A stretch of DNA of 64,000 bases from Duganella sp. (GTDB lineage Bacteria; Pseudomonadota; Gammaproteobacteria; Burkholderiales; Burkholderiaceae_D). The translations under genes and the position numbers were made by a program. The notes beneath the pieces are model-generated. The model was not told where the DNA came from and did no database searches. It saw nothing but the letters and a program-made list of their open reading frames with translations. This document shows positions 1 through 8,859 of this stretch, one piece after another (the stretch's first letter is position 1; each line of letters begins with the position of its first letter). The DNA lies in assembly GCA_026225475.1 (NCBI GenBank), contig JAMFSU010000011.1:1-64000 (forward strand). The letters are read 5' to 3'.

Positions 1-275
1 AGTTTGCGACCCTCCCATTTTCTGCGGCACATCGCTGGGAACCCCGCAGGGGCCAGGATCGCGCGGTCGCCTTCTTTTGCTTAGCTTTTCTTGGCGAGAC
101 AAGAAAAGTAAGCGGCTGCCGGGCCGCACCCGGCTAGGTCGTCCGAAGAAAACAAAGAGTTAACGACGCACTGAGGTAAGCGGCTGCCAGCCCGCACCTG
201 GCAAGCTCGTCCAAAGAACACAAAGCATCAGCAACCAAGAAAAGAGGCAACGAGGTTTTGCTTAACTGAACAACA
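1..275. repeat. Dispersed intergenic repeat, copy 1 (cut by window start)
   Basis: This stretch has no convincing gene. It is the reverse complement, with few differences, of about 51826-52111 and resembles 52396-52668. It opens with agtttgcgaccctcccattt, continues through ggttcccagcg-like and cttttcttggcgagacaaga segments, and ends with two short units built on gcggctgccgggccgcaccc followed by gtccgaagaaaacaaag and by catcagcaaccaagaaaa. The units can fold into GC-rich hairpins. The left end lies outside the window. Confidence 0.85.
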
Positions 276-319
276 TGAGAGCCGAGGCTCCCATGTTTAT
301 TGGGTGTGTAATACCGCGT

Positions 320-868
320 TTAGAAGTACTTCTTGAGCACTTCGCCGAACGCTTGCTCAGCCGACATGCCGGCACGCATCATGGCAGTGATTTCGTTTGA
401 ATGTTCACCAATGGTGTCGGGCATGGTCGCGCGGTTGTTCTTGAAATATTCGTATTTTTCGGTATCGACCAAATCCTTGGCGCGTGTCGCTGCGCTCGGC
501 GCACGTGGGCCGCTGGCACGCGTGACGCGGCCAGTGCTGCTGCGCGTGGTCTTGAGGCCACCAGCCTTGGCCAGCTTGATTTGATCGAGGGTGAACACGC
601 CCGTGGCGCTGCCCGGTGCGAATTCGCCATCTTCCGGGTGGTGCAGGTGATGATTGCCATCAAAGGCCATTTTCTTGCCGGCAGTGTTCGTCAATTGATA
701 GTGCGGGCCGTTGCCGGATGTTACCAGCGCGAACTGTACGCGTTCGCCGTAAATGTCCATCTGCGTGATGACGCCAGCGAGATAAGTGGCCTTCAGGGAG
801 TCAATATTGCCGTTCCAGCGTTTGCTTCTAGTCGTAGTCAAAATATGTATTTCCAGTAATGATGGCAA
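320..868 (-). CDS. Hypothetical protein, 182 aa
   Basis: I do not recognise this protein. The frame is open for 182 codons from a TTG and has no signal peptide or membrane segment. The middle contains a beta-rich stretch (ITQMDIYGERVQFALVTSG) and a histidine patch (GNHHLHHPEDGEF). A basic, Ser/Thr/Arg-rich linker around residues 108-128 precedes a helical C-terminus ending in EVLKKYF. The organisation suggests a small folded domain, a flexible linker and a second small domain. The true start may be an internal codon, because no clear ribosome site precedes the TTG. It stands alone between the repeat at the window start and a divergent FecR-domain gene. Function unknown. Confidence 0.5.
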   Translation of the reverse strand: MPSLLEIHILTTTRSKRWNGNIDSLKATYLAGVITQMDIYGERVQFALVTSGNGPHYQLTNTAGKKMAFDGNHHLHHPEDGEFAPGSATGVFTLDQIKLAKAGGLKTTRSSTGRVTRASGPRAPSAATRAKDLVDTEKYEYFKNNRATMPDTIGEHSNEITAMMRAGMSAEQAFGEVLKKYF

Positions 869-1139
869 CCGCGCGCGAGGGGATCAGCGAGAGAGGCAGC
901 AATCCATGGCGGTCAGCCTTGATAAGTCAGCTTGATCCAATATTATCCTCTTCTCGCGGAAAGAATAACAGCGTCGGCGGGGAATAAGACATCATTTTAC
1001 CGGAACATGGCGCTGTAACACACGCCCATGGCGGCAATTAATCGTTGGCAATGTAATCGGCTGGGTATAATGGCGCACCTGTTTAAGGCAGCCTGAGTGC
1101 TGTCGGATGCATATCAAAGCAACAATAAAAGGGGGCTTC

Positions 1140-1685
1140 ATGCATTTTAGAAACATTTCAGACAATCCCGAGTCGGTTTGCCAGCGCGCGCTACGGTTTG
1201 CGGGGTGTCGTTCGGTATTCCTGGTAATGGCTTTTTCCTGCGCTTGGCTCAGCCACGGCGCGGCGCGTGCACAAGAAGCGGGCGCCACTACGGGCGGCGA
1301 TCAAGCTGGCATCATCAAGGTGGTGCGCGGTGACGTTCAGGTACAGCGTGGCAGTGCCACGGCGGCATTGCCGGCCAAAGTTGGTGATCGCGTGTTCGCT
1401 GGTGACCGCTTGATTACCGCTGCCGATGCTGCCGCAGGTATCACATTGCGCGACGATACGCTAATGTCACTGGGGCCGAAAAGCAGTCTGGTGCTGGAAC
1501 GCTACGATTTTGATGCCACTGCCGGCGACGGCAATGTCGCCGTGCGCGTGCTCAAGGGCACCATGCGCTATGTCACTGGCTTGATCGGCAAGCATGCGCC
1601 CGACCATCAACAGGTATTGACGCCAACGGCCACTATTGGCATTCGCGGCACCGATTTCATCGTCGATGTGGTTTCCAGTGAATAA
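1140..1685 (+). CDS. FecR-domain secreted protein
   Basis: A 181-residue protein with a signal peptide (hydrophobic stretch SVFLVMAFSCAWL, then AARAQ) and one FecR-type domain covering most of the mature chain, from GIIKVVRGDVQVQRG to the conserved ATIGIRGTDF near the end. FecR domains of this kind sit in the periplasm and bind or sense ligands. Here there is no anti-sigma helix, so it is not a classical FecR. The ATG at 1140 is preferred over one at 1107 because AAAGGGGGC precedes it at good spacing. The next gene, an OmpA-type lipoprotein, starts 7 bases after the stop, so the two are probably cotranscribed. Related loci often add a CHASE2 adenylate cyclase, which is absent here. Confidence 0.8.
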   Translation: MHFRNISDNPESVCQRALRFAGCRSVFLVMAFSCAWLSHGAARAQEAGATTGGDQAGIIKVVRGDVQVQRGSATAALPAKVGDRVFAGDRLITAADAAAGITLRDDTLMSLGPKSSLVLERYDFDATAGDGNVAVRVLKGTMRYVTGLIGKHAPDHQQVLTPTATIGIRGTDFIVDVVSSE

Positions 1686-1692
1686 GGCCTTC

Positions 1693-2319
1693 ATGTACCC
1701 CCATCATTTCCTCTTGCGGCTGGCTAAAAGCGCAGTGCTGCTGGCTGGCATGGCGCTGTTGGCCTTGCTTACCGGTTGCGCCGGCCAGACCGAGCGTTTC
1801 GTGCTCTTGCCGCAACCTGACGGTGCATCGAGTAGCATTGTGGTGACCACTGCCAATGGCGCCACACCGTTGACCACACCTTATGCCTCGGTGCAGACCC
1901 AAGGCGGCAAGGCAAGCGCTACGGTAACGCTGGATGCGGCGCAAGTGCAGGCCCGTTATGCTCCAGTGATGGACAATCTGCCACGGCGTCCGCGCACGTA
2001 TGAATTGCAGTTTGAACTTGGCAGTGATCGTCTGACACCGGCGTCGCGTAAATCGCTCGATCAGGCGATCGATGAAATCAAACAATACCCGGCCGCGGAG
2101 TTTATTCTGACGGGCCATGCCGACGATATTGGCAACGATAGCTTCAATCAAACCTTGTCGGTGCGCCGTGCACAGTTGATCGAACGCGAACTGCGCCGTG
2201 CCAGGGTCGATCTGATCAGCATCGAAGTGCTTGGCAAAGGTGCCCGCGAGCCACGTGTGCCGGCCAAGAAGGGTGTGCCTGAACCACGCAATCGGTATGT
2301 GGAGATCAAGTTGCGCTAG
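1693..2319 (+). CDS. OmpA-family peptidoglycan-associated lipoprotein
   Basis: A 208-residue predicted outer-membrane lipoprotein. The N-terminus has a type II signal sequence ending in LLTGC, with the lipidated cysteine at residue 29. The C-terminal half is an OmpA-like peptidoglycan-binding domain: FELGSDRLTPASRKSL, then the conserved TGHADDIGND and LSVRRAQLIERELRR, finishing with RNRYVEIKLR. The protein would tether the outer membrane to the cell wall. The ATG at 1693 is used; a GTG at 1678 that overlaps the upstream stop is an alternative. It forms a two-gene unit with the FecR-domain gene. Confidence 0.85.
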   Translation: MYPHHFLLRLAKSAVLLAGMALLALLTGCAGQTERFVLLPQPDGASSSIVVTTANGATPLTTPYASVQTQGGKASATVTLDAAQVQARYAPVMDNLPRRPRTYELQFELGSDRLTPASRKSLDQAIDEIKQYPAAEFILTGHADDIGNDSFNQTLSVRRAQLIERELRRARVDLISIEVLGKGAREPRVPAKKGVPEPRNRYVEIKLR

Positions 2320-2438
2320 TGTAGGAGTGAGGCCGTTTGCCTATGCCATTGGATGGACTTAATTAGTACACTGCGCCGCCATTGAAAAGCGCGTATGCAT
2401 ACCAACATGCTCGTCATCATTCTTCTGCGCGAGCTCCT

Positions 2439-3584
2439 ATGCCCTCACGTATTACCGTCATTTTTGTGTTGTCCGTGCTGGGGGCGCTGCATGCCTGGAT
2501 CGGTTGGCGGCTGGCGCCGGCCTTGAGCGCTGATGGCGTGGTGCAGAGCTTGTGCGCGCTCTATATGGTGCTGTCCTGGTTCCTGATTCCGGGTGCTTTG
2601 CTGTCACGTAATATGAAATCGCAGGTGTGGGCAGACCGCCTGTCATGGGTCGGTATGCTGGCTATGGGTCTATTTTCTTCGTTGTTGCTGCTGACGCTGG
2701 TGCGCGAAGTGCTGCTATTGGTGTTGCCGTGGCTGTCGGGCGCGCTGTTACGGGAAGAATTGCACACTTGGTCGGCGCAGGCCGTCGTGATTGGTGCCTT
2801 GGCATTGACGCTGCTGGGCTTCATCAATGCGCGCCGGCTGGCGGCAGTGGTGGACGTGGAGGTGCCGATCCGCAATTTGCCGGCGGCGCTGCAAGGTTTT
2901 ACGATTGCTCAAATCAGCGACATCCATGTCGGTCCGACCATCAAACGCAAGTATCTGCGCGCCATCGTCGACAAGGTCAATGGACTCAATGCGGATATGG
3001 TGGCGATTACCGGTGATCTGGTCGACGGCAGCGTGCGCCAATTGGCCGAACACACGGCGCCGTTGGCGCAATTGCGAGCACGTCATGGCGTTTATTTTGT
3101 CACCGGCAACCATGAATACTATTCAGATGCGGTGGCCTGGGTGGCAGAAGTGCGGCGGCTTGGCTTGACCGTACTGATGAATGAACATGTGGTGTTGCAA
3201 CATAACGGTGCAGCGCTGGTTGTGGCTGGGGTGACCGATTACACCGCACATCATTTCGACCCGACGCAACGCAGCGATCCGCAAGCGGCAATCAATCATG
3301 CGCCGGCTGATAGTCACGTCAACATCTTGCTGGCGCATCAACCGCGCAGTGCAAGTGCGGCCGCCGACGCCGGTTTTGATCTGCAATTGTCGGGACATAC
3401 CCACGGTGGTCAGTTCTTCCCGTGGAATCTGTTTGTGCCGATGCAGCAGCCCTATGTGGCGGGCTTGAACAAGTTACGTGATTTGTGGATTTACACCAGT
3501 CGCGGTACCGGCTATTGGGGCCCACCCAAGCGCTTGCTGGCGCCGTCGGAAATCACCCGGTTGCGGCTGGTAGCGGCGCCCTGA
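2439..3584 (+). CDS. Membrane-anchored metallophosphoesterase (YkuE/YaeI type)
   Basis: A 381-residue protein with four to five hydrophobic helices in the first 130 residues, followed by a calcineurin-like phosphoesterase domain. The metal-binding motifs are all visible: SDIH (D161), GDLVD (D193), GNHEYY (N224, H225), AHQP and GHTHGG (H320, H322). Related proteins include B. subtilis YkuE and E. coli YaeI (LpxH-like), which act on phosphodiester or lipid substrates; the substrate here is not known. The ATG at 2439 is chosen; the frame also stays open from a TTG at 2382, which would add 19 residues without adding to the membrane region. Confidence 0.85.
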   Translation: MPSRITVIFVLSVLGALHAWIGWRLAPALSADGVVQSLCALYMVLSWFLIPGALLSRNMKSQVWADRLSWVGMLAMGLFSSLLLLTLVREVLLLVLPWLSGALLREELHTWSAQAVVIGALALTLLGFINARRLAAVVDVEVPIRNLPAALQGFTIAQISDIHVGPTIKRKYLRAIVDKVNGLNADMVAITGDLVDGSVRQLAEHTAPLAQLRARHGVYFVTGNHEYYSDAVAWVAEVRRLGLTVLMNEHVVLQHNGAALVVAGVTDYTAHHFDPTQRSDPQAAINHAPADSHVNILLAHQPRSASAAADAGFDLQLSGHTHGGQFFPWNLFVPMQQPYVAGLNKLRDLWIYTSRGTGYWGPPKRLLAPSEITRLRLVAAP

Positions 3585-3597
3585 TGCGCTGCTTGGT

Positions 3598-4566
3598 TCA
3601 GCGATAGAGCGCTTCTTGCTGGCGCTGGGCGCGCCGGATGGCTTGTGGCGGATAGCCAAATACGCGCAGAAATGCACGCCGCATCCGCTCGGGATCGTCG
3701 AAGCCAACTGCGCGGGCAATGGCTTCCAACGATTCTTCGCCGGCTTCAACGCGTGGTCGTGCTGCTTCGGCGCGTAATTTCTCAATTGCCTTGGCCGGCG
3801 TCTGGCCTGTTTCGGCGCTGAAGGCGCGGTCGAATTGCCGTCGGCTCAGGCAGGCAATTTCGGCTAAGCGCTCGGCACTCAGGGCTTCGTGCAAATGTTC
3901 ACGCGCATAACTGAGCGTCTGGCGGATGCGGTTCGATGGCGGGTCCATTTCCAGCAAGCTGGAAAACTGTGTCTGACCGCCCGGTCGGCGGTGATACACC
4001 ACCAATTCTCTGGCCACGGCGCGCGCCAAGTCTGCGCCGTGATCTGCCTCGATCAATGCCAACGCCAGGTCAATGCCGGCGGAAATACCGGCCGAAGTCC
4101 ACACCTTGCCGTCGTTGATGAAAATCTTGTCGCTATCGACATCCACCTTGGGATACATGCGCTGTAGTCGCGTCGCCATGCGCCAATGGGTAGTGGCGCG
4201 CTTGCCGTCGAGCAGGTCGGCTGCCGCCAGCACAAACGCGCCGCTGCAGACGCTGGCTACGCGTCTGGCCTGGGCCGCGGCATGACGCGTGTAGTCGATC
4301 AAATTGGCGGATAACACGCCTTCACGCGGCCCGGCGCCGCCTGCCACGATCAAGGTATCGAACGGCGAGCGGTCCAGCGGGTGGGTGACCACGGCGGTGC
4401 CCGATGCGCTCTCCAGTATGCCGCCCAATTCCGACATGACATGCAATTGATAGAGCTTGTTGCCGGGATCGTCGTGGAGCCGGTTGGCGACATCAAACGC
4501 CGTCAGCGGCCCAGTGAAATCGAGCAGGCTGCAATCGAGAAACACTAAAAAGCCGATTTTTCGCAT
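3598..4566 (-). CDS. GlxA-family transcriptional regulator (DJ-1/PfpI plus AraC HTH)
   Basis: A 322-residue regulator. Residues 1 to about 185 form a DJ-1/PfpI (class I glutamine amidotransferase-like) domain with the nucleophile-elbow cysteine in ASVCSGAF (C107). Residues about 215-315 are an AraC/XylS double helix-turn-helix (SAERLAEIACLSRRQFDRAF, then AIARAVGFDDPERMRRAF). GlxA-type regulators usually activate neighbouring metabolic or transport genes in response to a small ligand bound by the N-terminal domain. It is transcribed divergently from an MFS transporter 57 bases away, and an inverted repeat lies between them, so the transporter is the obvious target. Confidence 0.88.
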   Translation of the reverse strand: MRKIGFLVFLDCSLLDFTGPLTAFDVANRLHDDPGNKLYQLHVMSELGGILESASGTAVVTHPLDRSPFDTLIVAGGAGPREGVLSANLIDYTRHAAAQARRVASVCSGAFVLAAADLLDGKRATTHWRMATRLQRMYPKVDVDSDKIFINDGKVWTSAGISAGIDLALALIEADHGADLARAVARELVVYHRRPGGQTQFSSLLEMDPPSNRIRQTLSYAREHLHEALSAERLAEIACLSRRQFDRAFSAETGQTPAKAIEKLRAEAARPRVEAGEESLEAIARAVGFDDPERMRRAFLRVFGYPPQAIRRAQRQQEALYR

Positions 4567-4582
4567 GATGTTCTAAAGGGAG

Positions 4583-4616
4583 GAAATGACCAAAAAGGAG
4601 GGATTAATGTCATTTC
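4583..4616. promoter_or_regulatory. Candidate operator between glxA-type regulator and MFS gene
   Basis: The arms gaaatgac (4583-4590) and gtcatttc (4609-4616) are perfect inverted repeats separated by 18 bases, so their centres lie 26 bases apart. They sit in the short divergent region, which fits a dimeric AraC-type regulator. Assignment to the adjacent regulator is inference. Confidence 0.45.
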
Positions 4617-4622
4617 GGTCGG

Positions 4623-5996
4623 ATGGTGGCACGGCACACTAGCGCTGTCAACTCACTCTGGATCTTTACCATGCATGCAAGCAATCAGCCCGTCAGTGCC
4701 GCACCGATTCCCGTTTTGCCCGCCACCAAAAGCATGTCGGCGCCTGACAGCGAGCAACGCCGCCATCGCTGGAAAATTCTTGGCATCGGCGTGCTGGCCA
4801 ATGGCAGTTTTGCAGCGGCATTTGCCGGTATTCCAGTGACGGCGATTTTTATGCGTGCCGAGTATCGGCTCGATACTGCTTCGTTGGGACTGGCACTGGG
4901 TTCGCTCGGCCTGGGTGTGGCCGTCAGTGAACTGCCTTGGGGCATGCTGACTGACCGCTGGGGTGACCGGCGCGTGTTGTTGTGTGGTCTGCTGGCAACC
5001 GCACTGGCCTTGGCAGCGATGGCACTTTGGGTGGTGCCAGGCGGCGCTGGCATACCGCCCATGGCTTTGTTGGCACTCGGCTTGTTGCTGGTGGGGCTGC
5101 TTGGCGGCAGCGTCAATGGTTCCAGCGGCAGGGCGGTGATGGGCTGGTTTCAGGAAGGCGAGCGCGGACTGGCCATGAGCATCCGCCAAACCGCCGTGCC
5201 AGCCGGTGGTGGCCTGGCGGCAGTGGTATTACCGAGCCTGGCGCAGGCCTATGGGTTTGCCGCCGTCTATGGTTTTTTGGCCTTGTTATGTGCTGTCAGC
5301 GCGTTACTGGCCTGGGGCTGGTTGCATGAGCCTCCAGTCAATAGCGAGGCCGTCGCGCAGCTCAGCACGCTGACCACCAGTGCGCTGCGTGATGGCAAGG
5401 TCTGGCGCATGGCATTGGCGATTGGCATTCTCTGCTTTCCGCAAGTGTCGGTGTTGACCTTCGCCACCATCTTCTTGCACGATGTCGGCCACGCCGGTCT
5501 GACCTTGATCAGTAGCAGCATGGCGGCAGTGCAGATCGGTGCGGCTTTGATGCGTATCTGGAGCGGGCGCTGGACTGACCGCCGCGGCAATCGGCGCCAC
5601 TACCTGCGCACTTGCAGTGTCTTGAGTGCCTTGATCTTTGTCGCGCTGGCAGTGGTGGTGGCGCGTGCCTCTGGCTTTGATGCAACAGCGGCGGCAGCGA
5701 CAACAGCGATGCCGTGGTCACCGGGTTCGAGGGTGCTGATCGTGGTGTTACTAGTGGCCGGGGGGATTTGTGCCTCTGCCTGGCATGGTGTGGCCTATAC
5801 CGAGTTGGCCACCCTGGCCGGTGCGCGCCAGGTCGGTACAGCCTTGGGACTGGGTAATACTTGCGTGTTTCTGGTGTTCTTCCTGGCAGCGCAGGCGGTG
5901 CCGTTGCTGCTGCGCTGGCAGTCATGGCCGGCGGTGTGGTGCGCAGGTGCCGTGGCAGCATTGTTGGCGTGGCCGATATTTTTGAAGTCGGAATAG
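4623..5996 (+). CDS. Major facilitator superfamily transporter
   Basis: A polytopic inner-membrane protein of 457 residues (441 if it starts at the ATG at 4671) with about 12 hydrophobic segments. Between helices 2 and 3 is the MFS signature LPWGMLTDRWGDRR, with a weaker repeat in the second half (RIWSGRWTDRRGNRR). The cytoplasmic N-terminus is long and polar. MFS proteins of this CynX/YfcJ-like shape move small molecules with protons; substrate unknown. Divergent arrangement with a GlxA-type regulator suggests ligand-induced expression, possibly for export of a toxic or metabolic compound. Confidence 0.85.
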   Translation: MVARHTSAVNSLWIFTMHASNQPVSAAPIPVLPATKSMSAPDSEQRRHRWKILGIGVLANGSFAAAFAGIPVTAIFMRAEYRLDTASLGLALGSLGLGVAVSELPWGMLTDRWGDRRVLLCGLLATALALAAMALWVVPGGAGIPPMALLALGLLLVGLLGGSVNGSSGRAVMGWFQEGERGLAMSIRQTAVPAGGGLAAVVLPSLAQAYGFAAVYGFLALLCAVSALLAWGWLHEPPVNSEAVAQLSTLTTSALRDGKVWRMALAIGILCFPQVSVLTFATIFLHDVGHAGLTLISSSMAAVQIGAALMRIWSGRWTDRRGNRRHYLRTCSVLSALIFVALAVVVARASGFDATAAAATTAMPWSPGSRVLIVVLLVAGGICASAWHGVAYTELATLAGARQVGTALGLGNTCVFLVFFLAAQAVPLLLRWQSWPAVWCAGAVAALLAWPIFLKSE

Positions 5997-6035
5997 GCAG
6001 GAGAGGGCGGACATTGCGCCGTCCTGGGTTGCTCT

Positions 6036-6050
6036 TAGACGACCGGTCTA
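6036..6050. promoter_or_regulatory. TetR/NemR-type operator TAGAC-N5-GTCTA
   Basis: A 15-base palindrome, tagacgaccggtcta, lies 13 to 22 bases before the possible starts of the TetR-family gene. TAGAC/GTCTA half sites are the known recognition sequence of the NemR/AcuR branch of TetR regulators, which respond to reactive electrophiles. The position predicts autorepression of this gene and, by read-through, the two oxidoreductase genes after it. Confidence 0.65.
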
Positions 6051-6072
6051 ATTTGTGGGTAGAATGGTGTCC

Positions 6073-6669
6073 ATGCGAGATACCTACCTTGAAAATAAGT
6101 TGCACATCCTGCAAGCCGGGCGTCGTCTGATTGCGCAAAAAGGCTTCACCGGCGTCGGCCTGAGCGAAATTCTGACGGCCGCAGAGGTACCCAAAGGGTC
6201 GTTCTATCATTACTTTGGTTCCAAGGAGCGTTACGGCCTGGAGCTGATCGAACAGTACGTGGCCGAATATCTGCAAGCGCTGGACCGGATGTTTGATGCG
6301 CATGCCAGTAACGCTAATGCGCGTGAGCGTTTGCTGCGTTATTGGGGCCACTGGCTCGAAACCCAATGCTGCGAAATGCTTGAGCACAAATGCCTGGTGG
6401 TCAAGCTCAGCGCCGAAGTGGCCGACCTGTCCGATGATATGCGGGTCGCTCTGCATACTGGCACCAACGCCTTCATCGCGCGTATTGCCGCGGTGATTGC
6501 CGAAGGTATCGCCGATGCTTCGCTGCATACCGTGCTGGCGCCCGAGCGTACGGCACAGATGCTGTATCAGATGTGGCTTGGCGCCAGTTTGCTGAGCAAG
6601 CTCAGCCGCGACCGCGTGGCGCTTGATGCGGCCATGGATGTGACCCGCTGCGTACTGGTCGGCCCCTGA
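6073..6669 (+). CDS. TetR-family regulator (NemR/AcuR-like)
   Basis: A repressor of about 198 residues. The N-terminal helix-turn-helix is clear (GLSEILTAAEVPKGSFYHYF followed by SKERYG), and the C-terminal ligand-binding domain is the type found in NemR-like regulators, with cysteines near residues 99-100 and at 107 (ETQCCEMLEHKC) that could serve as redox or electrophile sensors. The ATG at 6073 is chosen; in-frame starts at 6055 (GTG) and 6064 (ATG) are possible. A TAGAC-N5-GTCTA palindrome immediately upstream suggests autoregulation. The two downstream oxidoreductases, in the same orientation, are plausible targets and would detoxify reactive carbonyls or quinones. Confidence 0.85.
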   Translation: MRDTYLENKLHILQAGRRLIAQKGFTGVGLSEILTAAEVPKGSFYHYFGSKERYGLELIEQYVAEYLQALDRMFDAHASNANARERLLRYWGHWLETQCCEMLEHKCLVVKLSAEVADLSDDMRVALHTGTNAFIARIAAVIAEGIADASLHTVLAPERTAQMLYQMWLGASLLSKLSRDRVALDAAMDVTRCVLVGP

Positions 6670-6738
6670 ATTCCGTCCCATTTTTTGCCGGTGCTGCCAT
6701 TGGCGGCATCATCGCCGCCTCTTCTTAAGGACTTCCCT

Positions 6739-7767
6739 ATGTCGCAATCTCCCACCATTAACCGCCGCATTGTCTTGGCATCGCGCCCCACGGCAGCGCC
6801 CACGGCGGACAATTTTCGCCTGGAACACGTGGCCGTACCGAGCGTGGCTGCCGGACAGATTTTGTTGCGCGCCGATTATCTGTCGCTTGATCCGTATATG
6901 CGTGGCCGCATGAGCGATGCCCCTTCCTATGCCGCGTCGGTCGAGATCGGCGGCGTCATGACCGGTGGCACCGTGTCGCAGGTGATTGCGTCGCAGCATC
7001 CCGATTATCAGGAAGGCGACCTGGTGATGGCTTATACCGGTTGGCAAGACTATGCCTTGTCCGATAGCACGGGCGTCACCAAGCTCGACAAGCAGATGGC
7101 GCATCCCTCCTATGCACTGGGTTTGTTCGGCATGCCTGGCTTTACCGCCTATGCCGGCCTGCTCGACATCGGCCAGCCACAAGCGGGTGAAACCGTTGTG
7201 GTGGCAGCCGCGACCGGCGCCGTGGGTTCGGTGGTCGGCCAGATCGCCAAGCTGCAAGGCTGCCGCGTGGTGGGAATTGCCGGTGGTGAGGAGAAATGCC
7301 GCTATGCGGTGGAGCAACTGGGCTTTGATGCCTGTATCGATCATCGCGCCGACGATTTTGCACAACGACTGCTGCAAGCCTGCGGTGCGGGCATCGATGT
7401 GTATTTCGAAAATGTCGGCGGCAAGGTGTTCGAAGCGGTGCTGCCGCTGCTCAACGTGCATGCGCGCCTGCCGCTGTGCGGCTTGATTGCGCAATATAAC
7501 GGCATGCCTGCCAATCCTGAACTGTTGGCGTCGTTGCCGCGTACGCTGTTGACCAAGCGCATGCGCATGCAGGGCTTCATCATTTTCGATTATTACCAGC
7601 GCGCCGGTTATTTTGCGCAATTCTTCAAGGACATGAGCGCCTGGGTTGACGCTGGCAAGATCAGCTATCGCGAGGACGTGGTGCAGGGGCTGGAAAATGC
7701 ACCGCAGGCTTTCATGGGGCTGCTGCAAGGCAAGAACTTTGGCAAGCTGGTCGTCAAACTGACTTGA
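6739..7767 (+). CDS. NADP-dependent oxidoreductase, CurA/YncB type (MDR superfamily)
   Basis: A 342-residue zinc-free medium-chain dehydrogenase/reductase. The N-terminal GroES-like fold carries the family landmark LSLDPYMRGRM; the Rossmann nucleotide site AATGAVGSVVGQIAKL begins near residue 156, and LCGLIAQYN and MRMQGFIIFDY are typical of leukotriene B4 dehydrogenase, CurA and plant alkenal reductases. These enzymes reduce the double bond of alpha,beta-unsaturated carbonyls with NADPH. The ATG at 6739 follows TTAAGGA. It lies downstream of the NemR-like regulator, consistent with an electrophile-inducible detoxification role. Confidence 0.88.
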   Translation: MSQSPTINRRIVLASRPTAAPTADNFRLEHVAVPSVAAGQILLRADYLSLDPYMRGRMSDAPSYAASVEIGGVMTGGTVSQVIASQHPDYQEGDLVMAYTGWQDYALSDSTGVTKLDKQMAHPSYALGLFGMPGFTAYAGLLDIGQPQAGETVVVAAATGAVGSVVGQIAKLQGCRVVGIAGGEEKCRYAVEQLGFDACIDHRADDFAQRLLQACGAGIDVYFENVGGKVFEAVLPLLNVHARLPLCGLIAQYNGMPANPELLASLPRTLLTKRMRMQGFIIFDYYQRAGYFAQFFKDMSAWVDAGKISYREDVVQGLENAPQAFMGLLQGKNFGKLVVKLT

Positions 7768-7813
7768 TGCTCAGTCAAGCCCTCACCAGCACACAAGGAC
7801 ATAAGGACACGCA

Positions 7814-8821
7814 ATGATTCCGTTTTCAGTACTCGATTTATCGCCAATCAATCAAGGCTGCACGGCTGCCGACGCCTTCAATAACAGCAAGGAACTGGCG
7901 CAAAAAGCCGAGCAGTTGGGCTACCAGCGCTATTGGTTGGCCGAGCATCACAATATGACCGGCATCGCCAGCGCCGCCACTGCGGTGGTGATTTCGCATA
8001 TTGCCGCCAATACGCGCACTATCCGCGTCGGTGCTGGTGGCATCATGCTGCCTAACCATTCACCGTTGGTCATTGCCGAACAGTTCGGTACCCTGGCTTC
8101 GCTGTATCCCGGTCGTATCGATCTCGGTCTGGGCCGTGCGCCAGGTTCTGATCAGCGCACTGCGCGGGCTTTACGGCGTCACTTGGGAGACAGCGCCGAT
8201 ACCTTTGCTGATGATGTGGTGGAGTTGCAGGATTATTTCCGTGCTGCCACGCCCCATCAAGCGGTACGCGCGGTACCGGGTGCCGGATTGGAGGTGCCGC
8301 TGTGGCTGCTTGGCTCCAGCCTGTTCAGCGCCCAATTGGCAGCGGAAATGGGCCTGCCGTTTGCATTTGCCTCGCATTTTGCGCCGGGTTTCATGAAATC
8401 AGCCATCGACATCTACCGCAGCCGTTTCAAACCATCCGAGGCACTGGCGCGGCCGCATGTGATGCTGGGCTTGAATGTCTTTGCGGCAGAAACTGATCGC
8501 GAAGGCGAGCGTTTGTTTACGTCGCTGCAACAGCAGTTCGTCAATCTGGTGCGCGGCGTGCCTGGGCAGCTCAATGCACCGCGCGAGAGCATGGAAGACT
8601 ATTGGCGGCCGGAAGAAAAATCCCATCTTGAGCGTTCGCTGTCCTGTGCGGTGGTTGGTTCTCCGCAGACGGTGCAGGCTGGTTTGCAGGCGTTTATCGA
8701 TGACACTGGTGCCGACGAATTGATGATTACGGCGCAGATTTTTGACCATGCGGCGCGCCTGCGCTCGTTCGAGATTGTGGCGCAGGTGCGCGAGCAATTG
8801 CGTACCAAGCTGCAATGGTGA
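7814..8821 (+). CDS. LLM-class flavin-dependent oxidoreductase (luciferase-like)
   Basis: A 335-residue luciferase-like monooxygenase. It begins [14 protein letters not shown] and contains the group 1 features of YhbW-type proteins: [29 protein letters not shown] and [15 protein letters not shown]. Members bind reduced FMN and oxidise small substrates that are rarely known. A ribosome site (AAGGA) precedes the ATG. It begins 46 bases after the CurA-type gene and probably shares its transcript and its control by the TetR-family regulator. Confidence 0.87.
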   Translation: MIPFSVLDLSPINQGCTAADAFNNSKELAQKAEQLGYQRYWLAEHHNMTGIASAATAVVISHIAANTRTIRVGAGGIMLPNHSPLVIAEQFGTLASLYPGRIDLGLGRAPGSDQRTARALRRHLGDSADTFADDVVELQDYFRAATPHQAVRAVPGAGLEVPLWLLGSSLFSAQLAAEMGLPFAFASHFAPGFMKSAIDIYRSRFKPSEALARPHVMLGLNVFAAETDREGERLFTSLQQQFVNLVRGVPGQLNAPRESMEDYWRPEEKSHLERSLSCAVVGSPQTVQAGLQAFIDDTGADELMITAQIFDHAARLRSFEIVAQVREQLRTKLQW

Positions 8822-8859
8822 GGCAGCAGTAAAAATTGCAAAGATGGCATTGTTTATTT

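Noticed and set aside
5509-6681. 390-codon minus-strand frame across the MFS end and TetR gene
   Set aside because: It runs antisense through two well-supported genes and across their gap, with Pro/Arg-rich composition typical of shadow frames.
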